Shown here in pieces: positions 6,060 through 12,159 of a stretch of 12,275 nt of DNA. Source of the stretch: Nitrospiraceae bacterium (GTDB lineage Bacteria; Nitrospirota; Thermodesulfovibrionia; Thermodesulfovibrionales; UBA9159); assembly GCA_003453735.1 (NCBI GenBank), contig DMNE01000218.1, forward strand, positions 1,338-13,612, read 5' to 3'. The translations under genes were made by a program, and so were the position numbers. The notes below the pieces were generated by a model, which saw only the letters and a program-made list of their open reading frames with translations, searched no databases and was not told where the DNA came from. Numbering within the stretch: the stretch's first letter is position 1; every line of letters starts with the position of its first letter.

Positions 6060-8371
6060 GCAGAGCCCGTTGGGTCTCCTTTGAACAGCCAGCCCTGCAT
6101 CAGCGTGATCAGGGCAGGCAGATAGATTATCGTCATGATCGCGCTCAAGAGCATCATGCTCACAATGAAAGCCCCCACGGTGATGTACGGAGTGAGCGGG
6201 GCGAAGAGCATTACGGCAAATGATGCGGCAAAGAGCACGGCATTGCGCACAATGCCTTTGCCGGGCCTTGCGGCAGTCCAGAGTAAAGCATCATACAGCG
6301 ATTCCTTACCTTCTGTTTCTTTGAGGCGCTGTCTGAACCTACTTACAAAATGGATGGCGAAATCAACCGCCATGCCGAGGGAAAGGCAGGAGAGCACCGA
6401 TATCGGCATATCGAAGTCCTTTCCGATAAAACCGACGACGCCATAAATGAGCAGGATCGTAAACAGAAGGGGTGTGTAACCGACTATTGCCCATTTGACA
6501 GAGCGGAAGTCGAAAGCGAGGATCGCAAAGACGGCAATCAGGGCAAGGGTAAAGCCCTTGACCATGTCCCACAGCACTTCGTCATTCCATACAAGGTTAA
6601 AATATGCGATACCCGAGGGCCTCAACTCCAGCGGTGAGGACTTGACCTTCTTATATTCTTGCATCGCTTTTATGACTTCCCTCATCGCCTGAGCGTCCCA
6701 TGTCTTCAACTGCACCCATATGTTTGCCCTCCGAAATGGATAGTCGACAACGTTATCCAGGTCCGAGGGCTTTGCGGACATCGAAAACAAAAAAAGATAC
6801 TGTCCGATCGCTTCTTTTGTCTCGGGCACGGTATCATATTTCGGATCGTCGTCGTGCAGTACCTGGTTAATCCTCTTTACATAATCGACGACGGAAGTAG
6901 TTTTTCCAACGATGGGAAGTTTTTCGAGGTGCCTCTGAAGCCCCTCGATATAGTGCATGGCTTCAGGGTTTTTTATGTAATCATCTTGCTGAGAAACTGC
7001 AACCACATAACCCAGGGATGTCCCGCCAAGCGCCTTATTCATCACTGAATCCGCAATACGGACTTCGCTGCTTTTCTTAAACCACTCCACCATGTTGTTG
7101 TTCACGGTTATTTTTGTCAATCCGATGATTGCAATTACAAAAAGGGCGAGTCCAACGAAAACGGTATTCTTCGGATGATGCGCGCCAAATCCGGCAAGTC
7201 TTTTCAAAAACAGGGATGTTTTGTCTGATTCAATATCTTCGGATTGGGCGATCTTTTCAAGCTTCTCCTCCTTCACAAAGGTAAACATCGCGGGGATGAA
7301 GCTGAAACTGAGAACCCTCAAGCCAATCGTACCAAAAGCCACCAGCCCTCCGAATACCTGAACGGGGACGATATGCATGAATAAAAGCACGGCGAACCCT
7401 GCCGCCGTTGCCAAGGCAGTGTTGCGAACAGGCCTGCTTACTGCGTTCATCGTCTCGATTATCGCTGCCCTTTTGTCTCTCTTCTCCCGGTAGCGGAAGT
7501 AGAACTCATTGAAGATGTGCATGCTGTCGGTTGCTATAGCCATTAGAAATACGGGCGCCATTGAGCTCATGATGTGAATAGGGAATCCCAGCCCGATGAG
7601 TAGCCCCATGCTCCAGACTATGCTGATCATAGCATCCATCATCAATGTGATAGAGAGGAAAAGGTCCCTAAACATAAGATATCTGATAAGCAGCATGACC
7701 ATTCCCGCAATCGGCGCGAATATCGCCATGAGCTTGAACATCTCTGCGCCGAAGGTGTCCCTGGCCACAGGATCGCCGGCGATATAGTATTTTTCGTCTC
7801 CCTTTTCATGTGTTACGATCTCTCTGATCCTGTCTGCTATCTCCTTGCCGTTGGCCCCCTTTTCAAGAGGAACGTAAATGGCGGTAGTTTTCCCGTCTTT
7901 TGAGATAATGCGGTTTATAAAGAGGGGATTTTCATAAAGCATCTTCCTGAGATATTCGATGCCTTTTTCGTCTTCAGGCGGCTCTGTCATCAGCGGGGCC
8001 ACCTTCAAGATTGCATTTGCCACGGTAACATTGTCGATTGTGGTGAAGCTCGATACATCCCTTGCTGCTACACCCTTGATCATCAGTATTTCGTCCGTTA
8101 TGTGCTTAATACGGCCAAGTGTATCTTTATTGAGGATGCCTTTTTCATTAACGATGCCGAGTGCTATCGTGTCCTCGTAAAGGCCGAAGGTCTTTTCCAC
8201 GCTGTCGTTCCATACCCTTACATCAGACGTTGCGGGCAGCATGTTTTTCGGATTTGTGTCCGTCTTCATTTTCGGAAACTGCGTCATGAATAAAGCAGTG
8301 ATGATCACTGCCATGACCACGACAAGCTTCGGATGCTCCACAGAGAATTCAACCAGGGAAAACTTTCGCAT
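6056..8371 (-). CDS. RND superfamily (MMPL-type) transporter
   Basis: This 771-residue inner-membrane transporter of the RND/MMPL type (COG1033-like) has the expected duplicated layout. There is a first helix near 15-33, a large periplasmic domain with DTNPKNMLPATSDVRVW, and helices 2-6 at about 215-370. The second half repeats this with a helix near 400-420, another periplasmic domain and helices at about 615-770. Membrane acidic residues typical of proton coupling are in MAIATDSMHIFNEF and LGMAVDFAIHFVSRF, at matching positions in the two halves. At this length it is shorter than drug-efflux RND pumps (about 1,000 residues) and matches the lipid/hopanoid-type exporters. No membrane-fusion protein or TolC gene is present, but a LolA-like carrier and an outer-membrane barrel lie downstream. 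Export of a hydrophobic compound to the outer membrane is therefore the likely role. The start is the ATG at 8371, since the GTG at 8377 overlaps the ribosome site. Confidence 0.9.
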   Translation of the reverse strand: MRKFSLVEFSVEHPKLVVVMAVIITALFMTQFPKMKTDTNPKNMLPATSDVRVWNDSVEKTFGLYEDTIALGIVNEKGILNKDTLGRIKHITDEILMIKGVAARDVSSFTTIDNVTVANAILKVAPLMTEPPEDEKGIEYLRKMLYENPLFINRIISKDGKTTAIYVPLEKGANGKEIADRIREIVTHEKGDEKYYIAGDPVARDTFGAEMFKLMAIFAPIAGMVMLLIRYLMFRDLFLSITLMMDAMISIVWSMGLLIGLGFPIHIMSSMAPVFLMAIATDSMHIFNEFYFRYREKRDKRAAIIETMNAVSRPVRNTALATAAGFAVLLFMHIVPVQVFGGLVAFGTIGLRVLSFSFIPAMFTFVKEEKLEKIAQSEDIESDKTSLFLKRLAGFGAHHPKNTVFVGLALFVIAIIGLTKITVNNNMVEWFKKSSEVRIADSVMNKALGGTSLGYVVAVSQQDDYIKNPEAMHYIEGLQRHLEKLPIVGKTTSVVDYVKRINQVLHDDDPKYDTVPETKEAIGQYLFLFSMSAKPSDLDNVVDYPFRRANIWVQLKTWDAQAMREVIKAMQEYKKVKSSPLELRPSGIAYFNLVWNDEVLWDMVKGFTLALIAVFAILAFDFRSVKWAIVGYTPLLFTILLIYGVVGFIGKDFDMPISVLSCLSLGMAVDFAIHFVSRFRQRLKETEGKESLYDALLWTAARPGKGIVRNAVLFAASFAVMLFAPLTPYITVGAFIVSMMLLSAIMTIIYLPALITLMQGWLFKGDPTGSA

Positions 8372-8525
8372 TCCCACCTCCTAGGGATTCAAATATAATG
8401 ATATTTGCATGAACAACCTCAATTTTAAAAAAGTAAGATTTATATTCAGCCTGAACAATAACCTCTTTGCAGAAAGTCGCGCGATTTGCCAACTCCACAC
8501 CCTCAACAAAATCCGTTTTTGACAT
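8349..8525 (-). CDS. Possible 58-residue ORF between SQR and the transporter
   Basis: A minus-strand frame from the ATG at 8525 encodes 58 residues (MSKTDFVEGVELANRA ... ending NAKTFPG). An AAGAGGA ribosome-like site lies about 8 bases upstream. The middle reads KEVIVQAEYKSYFFKIEVVH, which could form two beta strands. Its tail runs over the ribosome site and first codons of the transporter gene and stops at 8349. It matches no family I know. The region is AT-rich, and a different frame across the same DNA is also open, so chance is a serious alternative. Otherwise this 215-base gap (8378-8592) shows no terminator and no convincing promoter. Confidence 0.3.
   Translation of the reverse strand: MSKTDFVEGVELANRATFCKEVIVQAEYKSYFFKIEVVHANIIIFESLGGGNAKVFPG
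8377..8381 (-). promoter_or_regulatory. Shine-Dalgarno deciding the MMPL transporter start
   Basis: GGAGG ends 5 bases before the ATG at 8371. The in-frame GTG at 8377 shares a base with this site and so cannot be served by it. Confidence 0.7.
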
Positions 8526-8592
8526 GCCAAAATCCTCTTGGAATTAGAGAGTGTTTTACGGAACTCCGCATGAAACTCCAGCACTTCTTTTT

Positions 8593-9780
8593 TTATGGCA
8601 ATCCGCTTAATCCGTGTTTCATTTTCCAGAGATAATACCTCTCGAAAGCGATTTTCAGCCATTTATACCTGATTCCCTCTTTCAGCTCCGACTCCTGTCT
8701 CGGCGGAAGCACCGGGCTTGCCTTCATGATAGCGGCGGTATTGCCCATATCCATAAGACAAACGACATCTATAGGGATTTCTGCCGGGGGTGTGCGCCCT
8801 GTAACATCGGATACTATGGTTGATGAAGCGGTTTTTGCCATCTTCTGGGTCATATACCCGGTCTTTGGGACTCCCGTGGGAACGGGCGTCTGCTCAGAAG
8901 GGGCGATTGCTACGGCAACGCCCACGCAAAAAATGTTTTTGTATTTTGTGTGTCTGTATTTGGCGTCAACAGGGATAAAACCCCTCGGGTTTCCCAAGTG
9001 CGCAACAGCGGGGACACCTTTGAATGCCGGGGCCAGCATCGATAGTTTAAAGGGAATTTTGGTGCCATCCTTAAGTCTCACCTCAGTGGGTGAAATCTCC
9101 TCGACGGCGGTGTTCACGATAACCTTGATATCCCGCCTCGCAAACTCATCCTCCATCATCCTTTTTGAATCTCTTAATCCACCGATGCCGAAATGGCCTA
9201 TGTACGGTTCAGACGTGACAAAGACAATGGGAACTTTATGTCTCATTTTTCTCTTCCGGAGTTCTGTATCTATCTCAAAGGCGTATTCATAGGGCGGCCC
9301 AAAACAGCTCACCCCCTGAACAGAGCCAGTAACAACCGCTCCGGGATTCTCGATGAACCTGTTCCATGCTTTATTTGTCCTTTCCGCCTGATCAAGGGTG
9401 AAGATGCATTCAGTATGTCCTTTCTCAGGTCCAAGGCCTGCAATCTCTTCAAAAGCAAGATAGGGACCGGTTGCAATCACTAAATAATCATAGGTCACTT
9501 CCCTTGTCGCCGAGATGACTTTGGACGCATCAGCATCCACCCCCTTGGCCGCTTCGTGGATGAATGTTATTCCTTTTCTTTCCAGGATCGGCTTTAGCGG
9601 GAGCGTGATGTCTGCAGCCCTTCTGCTTCCCATAGCCAACCACGGCAGGGAGGGAATAAAGACAAATTTATCGTCGTCGCAGAAGACTGTCACCTCAGCC
9701 TTTTTCCCGAGGAGCCTTTTCAGTTCAAGTGCGGCGGTGAGCCCTCCGAAGGACCCACCCAGAATTATAATCCTTGCCAT
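8593..9780 (-). CDS. sqr: Sulfide:quinone oxidoreductase-type FAD protein
   Basis: This 395-residue flavoprotein of the SQR/flavocytochrome c sulfide dehydrogenase group should oxidise sulfide at the membrane and reduce quinone. The N-terminal FAD motif is IIILGGSFGGLTAALEL (4-20), the second dinucleotide-fold motif is LVIATGPYLAF (100-110), and the late FAD region is NIFCVGVAVAI (282-292). Three cysteines sit where SQR enzymes carry the redox and persulfide set: C125 (GHTECIFTLDQ), C159 (GVSCFGPPYEYAFE) and C341 (VVCLMDMGNT). The C-terminal YKWLKIAFERYYLWKMKHG resembles the amphipathic helix that attaches SQR to the membrane. A strong ribosome site (GGAGG, 5 bases before the ATG) serves the start. 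The gene follows three DsrE/F/H-like genes, which fits a role in passing on the sulfane sulfur it makes. Sulfide specificity is inferred from the cysteines and was not tested. Confidence 0.85.
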   Translation of the reverse strand: MARIIILGGSFGGLTAALELKRLLGKKAEVTVFCDDDKFVFIPSLPWLAMGSRRAADITLPLKPILERKGITFIHEAAKGVDADASKVISATREVTYDYLVIATGPYLAFEEIAGLGPEKGHTECIFTLDQAERTNKAWNRFIENPGAVVTGSVQGVSCFGPPYEYAFEIDTELRKRKMRHKVPIVFVTSEPYIGHFGIGGLRDSKRMMEDEFARRDIKVIVNTAVEEISPTEVRLKDGTKIPFKLSMLAPAFKGVPAVAHLGNPRGFIPVDAKYRHTKYKNIFCVGVAVAIAPSEQTPVPTGVPKTGYMTQKMAKTASSTIVSDVTGRTPPAEIPIDVVCLMDMGNTAAIMKASPVLPPRQESELKEGIRYKWLKIAFERYYLWKMKHGLSGLP

Positions 9781-9829
9781 CGCTACCTCCTATTTCCCCG
9801 TTCATCTCGCCCCTTGTCTCTTTTTGCCC

Positions 9830-10111
9830 TCAGAACATGCCCACTACCTTATCCTCATTGCCCATAAGGTCAACGAGGCTTTCGTAGTCCACCTTTTTTA
9901 TATTCTTTTCCATCCCGTCGTCCTTTAATCCCCTGAGTCTGAGATCATCATCAAGAACGTACGACATGCCGCAAAAGCCTTCGAGTCTCTCTTTCTGCGC
10001 GAAATAGACACCGTTCTGAAGGAGCACCAGATCAGCGGCCATATCCCTTGCCATTTTTATGCCTCTTTTCCCGTCCATTGTGTCAGGAGCACTTTTTACT
10101 ATTACAAGCAT
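9830..10111 (-). CDS. DsrH/TusB-like sulfur-relay protein
   Basis: This 93-residue protein has the size and pattern of DsrH/TusB, the smallest subunit of the DsrEFH/TusBCD hexamer that passes persulfide sulfur. It has the N-terminal strand MLVIVKSAP, then ADLVLLQNGVYFA (26-38, the family's 'LLQDGVY' region) and YVLDDDLRLRGL (51-62), corresponding to the 'DxxxRGL' segment. The cysteine found near residue 20 in functional DsrH/TusB is absent; the only cysteine is C47 (GFCGMSY). Sulfur acceptance by this subunit is therefore doubtful. GGAAGGAGG lies just before the ATG. It lies 15 bases after the DsrF-like gene and 49 bases before SQR, so one transcript is likely. Confidence 0.75.
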   Translation of the reverse strand: MLVIVKSAPDTMDGKRGIKMARDMAADLVLLQNGVYFAQKERLEGFCGMSYVLDDDLRLRGLKDDGMEKNIKKVDYESLVDLMGNEDKVVGMF

Positions 10112-10126
10112 ATTATCCTCCTTCCG

Positions 10127-10480
10127 TTAAAATATCATTGTTGTCTTTGCTTCCTTTACCAACTCCGCTATCTGTGTCGCACTCGCTATCTTTACTCCGT
10201 CAGCGATGTCCGCCGATTCCAGGTGCTGTTCCCTCACCGAGGCTTTGTCTGCGTAAACATTCACACCCATATCAATACAGTCTTTCAATGCACCTTCGAG
10301 GTTTGTGAAGCCCGTACCCGCATCATCGTGACCCTTTTTCGCGAGGAGGACACCGCCATCTACCAGGATCAGGTCGATACAGAGCTCGCCCGCAACACCC
10401 CCCATGGCATGTCTGACCGCCTCGGCCGCATTTATGTCGCCATAGGGTGACCTTTTTAGTATCATTGCTATCTTGCTCAT
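10127..10480 (-). CDS. DsrE/DsrF-family sulfur-relay protein
   Basis: This 117-residue DsrE-superfamily protein is closest in pattern to DsrF/TusC. KRSPYGDINAAEAVRHA (9-25) matches the family's N-terminal 'R-x-P-Y-G' start, LILVDGGVLLAKKG (37-50) the second strand and loop, and MGVNVYADKASV (71-82) the strand that in DsrE carries the active cysteine. Here that position is Asp (VYADKAS), so the subunit lacks the catalytic residue there. Other cysteines are C34 and C68. It begins 11 bases after the TAG of the extended DsrE-like gene with a very strong AGGAGGAGG ribosome site. Together with the flanking DsrE-like and DsrH-like genes it probably forms a hetero-oligomer in which the DsrE-like partner provides the reactive residue. 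Confidence 0.78.
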   Translation of the reverse strand: MSKIAMILKRSPYGDINAAEAVRHAMGGVAGELCIDLILVDGGVLLAKKGHDDAGTGFTNLEGALKDCIDMGVNVYADKASVREQHLESADIADGVKIASATQIAELVKEAKTTMIF

Positions 10481-10491
10481 TTCCTCCTCCT

Positions 10492-10848
10492 CTACGCTCC
10501 GATGTTCAGCCAGACATCTGTTTCTCCCATCGTCTTAAAAAGAGACTTAAGCGAACCTATCTCTGCACCTTCCAGATAATCATCTTTCGCCGCACGGCGG
10601 AAGTTTAAACAGCCGCCTCAGAGATAGACCTTGAGTCCCTTACTGATGAGTTCCGAGAACTTTTCTTCTGCGTTCAGTATCCCCTTTGCCTTCTGGCTCT
10701 TCAAGAAACAATATACTCCGTCTCCTGATGCAATAAGATTTGCGACATGACCCTTTTCCAGCGCTGCTTCAGCGGTTCTTGCCGCGGTCAGCGTATTTTC
10801 GTACGAGTAAGGTGATGTGGTGAGAAATAACGTAAACGTCTTCGGCAT
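10492..10848 (-). CDS. DsrE-like protein, probable selenoprotein (in-frame TGA at codon 77)
   Basis: Read with ordinary rules the gene stops at a TGA (10620-10618) after 76 codons, too short for a DsrE/TusD protein (about 115-130). The same frame continues after the TGA for 41 codons (GGCLNFRRAAKDDYLEG ... TDVWLNIGA) to a TAG at 10494-10492, giving 118 residues. The extension completes the fold: KVYL is the strand before the active site, and the TGA falls at residue 77, where DsrE/TusD have the catalytic Cys (about Cys78). GGC after it would give a Sec-x-x-Cys pair. A hairpin of SECIS form begins 15 bases past the TGA. Without the extension a 137-base non-coding gap would precede the DsrF-like gene; with it the gap is 11 bases. 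The start has a near-perfect AAAGGAGGT site. Selenocysteine is the best reading. A nonsense mutation is the alternative, but the sequence after the TGA shows no decay. Confidence 0.8.
10584..10603 (-). promoter_or_regulatory. Candidate bacterial SECIS hairpin in the DsrE-like gene
   Basis: In the mRNA sense, bases 15-34 after the UGA fold as CUUCCGCC-GUGC-GGCGAAAG. Three outer pairs, one C/A mismatch and four GC pairs close a GUGC loop. The loop starts 23 bases after the UGA and opens with G. This fits the known bacterial pattern of a stem just downstream of UGA with a small loop having G in its first two positions. A competing stem (GGCGG at 1-5 with CCGCC at 18-22) is also possible. No folding calculation was run. 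Confidence 0.6.
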
Positions 10849-10860
10849 ATGACCTCCTTT

Positions 10861-11126
10861 CTATGGCAAATGCTCCGTCCTGCACATCTCCTGCAGAACC
10901 ATCCATTTAAGATCCTCCAGCGTTATGTCCCGGCCTTTGGATACGACAGCGTCATTTATTAGGATGGCGGGAACCGATCAATAAATCTCCGTTCTATGAA
11001 GGACATCTCTGACTTCTTGATCGTCTCGGTCTGGAATGTATATCTCTCCGAAAGTTCCGTGACCACGGATTTGACATTGATTCACGATCTGCCGGGGGGG
11101 TCATTGAAATAAAGCTTTATGACCAC
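10861..11126 (-). pseudogene. Disrupted thioredoxin-like gene, possible selenoprotein
   Basis: Two frames together encode a small thioredoxin-fold protein of about 88 residues. The first part, from a GTG at 11126, reads VIKLYFNDPPGRS, then an in-frame TGA (11084-11082), then INVKSVVTELSERYTF ... RRFIDR. The second part, after a one-base loss near 10972-10976, reads PAILINDAVVSKGRDITLED and ends at a TAG at 10863-10861. The strand-active site-helix pattern and the later 'VPAI'-type cis-Pro region match thioredoxins. Aligned to F-x-x-P-x-C-x-x-C-x-x-V-K, the TGA is exactly at the second active-site Cys, while Gly replaces the first. This supports selenocysteine there. The frameshift is real decay or a sequencing error. 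A run of seven C (11094-11100) just before the TGA is another risk spot. The start codon is uncertain (a TTG at 11147 is also possible), and the ribosome site is weak. The gene lies 4 bases past the arsR stop. Confidence 0.55.
11056..11069 (-). promoter_or_regulatory. Candidate SECIS hairpin in the thioredoxin-like gene
   Basis: Bases 13-26 after the in-frame UGA form UCCGU-GGUC-ACGGA, a perfect 5-base-pair stem with a GGUC loop beginning 18 bases after the UGA. GG at the start of the loop is like the well-known E. coli fdhF SECIS loop. The stem is short, so alone it is weak evidence. Its position relative to a TGA at an active-site Cys is what makes it notable. Confidence 0.4.
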
Positions 11127-11130
11127 GAGT

Positions 11131-11505
11131 TCATTTTCCCACTGCAACCTTTGTGTTTCTGATGCCAGGATATTTTCCCTTTTTTGTAACAGGACAACAG
11201 GCGGGCGCAGGCAACTCCTCTGAATATGACTTTTTAAGGACTTCGAGAAGGTCGGGGATCATAGGGTCCACCAGGAAATAACATTTCAGTCTACCGTCAA
11301 CGTAATAATCAATGATGCCGTATCTTCTGAGCAGTGAAAGATGCTGCGACACATTCGGTTGGCTTACTTCAAGGTACTCCTCCAAATCACTAACGCATTT
11401 CACCCCTTGGGTGAGTTCTTCCAGAAGTTTTATACGGGTAGGATGAGCAATGACCTTGAGCAATTCTATTTTATCGGTCCCGGATCTTTCACAAACGGAA
11501 ATCAT
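11131..11505 (-). CDS. ArsR/SmtB-family winged-helix transcriptional regulator
   Basis: This 124-residue repressor of the ArsR/SmtB family has LLKVIAHPTRIKLLEEL (15-31), the family's opening helices. CVSDLEEYLEVSQPNVSQHLSLLRRYGII (37-65) is the helix-turn-helix with recognition helix SQPNVSQHLSLLR, and YYVDGRLKCYFLV (67-79) is the beta wing. Cysteines are at 5, 37, 75, 103 and 104. C37 is at the first position of the metal-binding 'ELCVxDL' site, but the second Cys of that motif is Ser. The C37/C75 pair and the terminal PACCP therefore suggest thiol or persulfide sensing as well as metal sensing. A GGAGG precedes the ATG by 7 bases. It is the first gene of the sulfur cluster, sits under its own operator-promoter, and probably represses the genes that follow. 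Confidence 0.9.
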   Translation of the reverse strand: MISVCERSGTDKIELLKVIAHPTRIKLLEELTQGVKCVSDLEEYLEVSQPNVSQHLSLLRRYGIIDYYVDGRLKCYFLVDPMIPDLLEVLKKSYSEELPAPACCPVTKKGKYPGIRNTKVAVGK

Positions 11506-11530
11506 AGTAGCCTCCTTACATTCACGAATT

Positions 11531-11548
11531 CTTATATTTCAATATAAG
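11531..11548. promoter_or_regulatory. Perfect 8-2-8 palindrome, likely ArsR operator
   Basis: CTTATATT-TC-AATATAAG is a perfect inverted repeat that covers the -10 element of the arsR promoter and ends 26 bases before the ATG. AT-rich palindromes overlapping the promoter are the usual ArsR/SmtB operator type. Autoregulation of the cluster is the straightforward inference. Confidence 0.7.
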
Positions 11549-11569
11549 GATAAAAGAATGCTTTGTCAA
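11541..11569 (-). promoter_or_regulatory. Sigma70-type promoter of arsR and the sulfur cluster
   Basis: On the minus strand there is a perfect -35 TTGACA (11569-11564), a 17-base spacer and a -10 TATATT (11546-11541, 5 of 6). The -10 ends 35 bases before the arsR ATG and is buried in the palindrome at 11531-11548. It is the clearest promoter in the window. Confidence 0.75.
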
Positions 11570-11807
11570 GAAAAATCTCTCAAGAACTTTTTTTTTGAGA
11601 ATTCGCTAAAGGCAATCCTGGAGAGGACGCTCTTTCCCGTTCGGTACCACACTCATAAATTTTTCCGAAGTTCGAACGACCCGATATTGCCATCTATCAG
11701 GTTTCTGCTTTTTTATCTTGAATATGCGAGAGAGTATTACGCCCTGAAAGTTATGAAATCCTCGCGGCGGGCCTCGAAGCTTTTTCTTTGCGCGTAACAA
11801 ATACCGG
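11570..11807. other. Region without a supported gene upstream of the arsR promoter
   Basis: Both strands have open frames here, but none has a ribosome site or recognisable protein sequence. A plus-strand frame crosses the arsR promoter, which argues against it being a gene. There is a T-run (about 11588-11596) flanked by CTCAA/TTGAG, too loose to call a terminator. Confidence 0.4.
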
Positions 11808-12110
11808 TTGGATCTTTGTCTGATATTTATTTCCATTCGAAACCTTGCTCAGTCCGACAATCCTGAGGCGCATTGCTATGTCTCATGGTTAAACCTCAAA
11901 TCAATCAAGCCAGAGACAGCCTATTTTACGGAGCAAGATGGGAAACGCGGCGGAATCTTCGTGATTGATGTAAAAACGCCATCAGATGTGCCCTTTTTTG
12001 CAGAGCCCTTCTTTCTCAACTTCCAGGCCTCTTGTAAATTCCGCATTCTGATGAGCCCAGAGGATTTACGAAAGGCTGGCCTAGACGAGATAGGCAAGAA
12101 GTGGTCATGA
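11808..12110 (+). CDS. Small conserved-looking hypothetical protein, N-terminus uncertain
   Basis: The frame encodes 100 residues from a TTG. From about residue 32 the sequence looks like a conserved small protein: IKPETAYFTEQDGKRGGIFV, then IDVKTPSDVPFFAEPFFLNF, then FRILMSPEDLRKAGLDEIGKKW. I recall similar short (about 90-95 residue) proteins with 'KPEAAYF...DGKR...AEPxFL...MxPEDL', usually annotated hypothetical or, wrongly, as pantothenate synthetase. I cannot name a function. The first 30 residues do not look like the usual N-terminus of that group, and no ribosome site precedes the TTG. The 5' end may therefore be decayed, rearranged or frameshifted. It is divergent from the ArsR cluster with about 300 bases between them. 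Confidence 0.5.
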   Translation: MDLCLIFISIRNLAQSDNPEAHCYVSWLNLKSIKPETAYFTEQDGKRGGIFVIDVKTPSDVPFFAEPFFLNFQASCKFRILMSPEDLRKAGLDEIGKKWS

Positions 12111-12119
12111 AATACGCCT

Positions 12120-12159
12120 GACATTGCGGTCAAGTGGGACGGAGCAAAAGCGCAATGTC
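12120..12159. repeat. Inverted repeat after the small ORF
   Basis: GACATTGCG (12120-12128) and CGCAATGTC (12151-12159) are perfect 9-base inverted arms separated by 22 bases, starting 9 bases after the stop of the small plus-strand ORF. It could form a stem-loop that ends transcription, but no T-run follows. The rest of the window to 12275 shows nothing recognisable. Confidence 0.35.

Noticed and set aside
8381..8662. 93-codon minus-strand frame across the SQR end and the gap
   Set aside because: It overlaps the SQR 3' end in another frame for 70 bases, has no ribosome site and gives a low-complexity Leu/Arg-rich translation; the 58-codon frame in the same gap is better supported.
8726..9292. 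188-codon plus-strand frame opposite SQR
   Set aside because: It is a mirror of the SQR coding frame, with no ribosome site and no recognisable domains.
10618..10848. 76-residue truncated DsrE-like protein ending at the TGA
   Set aside because: The family needs about 115 or more residues, and the missing part follows in frame directly after the TGA with no sign of decay; selenocysteine insertion explains it better than a nonsense mutation.
11450..11797. Plus-strand 115-codon frame crossing the arsR promoter
   Set aside because: It overlaps the arsR 5' end and a strong promoter-operator, and has no ribosome site or family resemblance.
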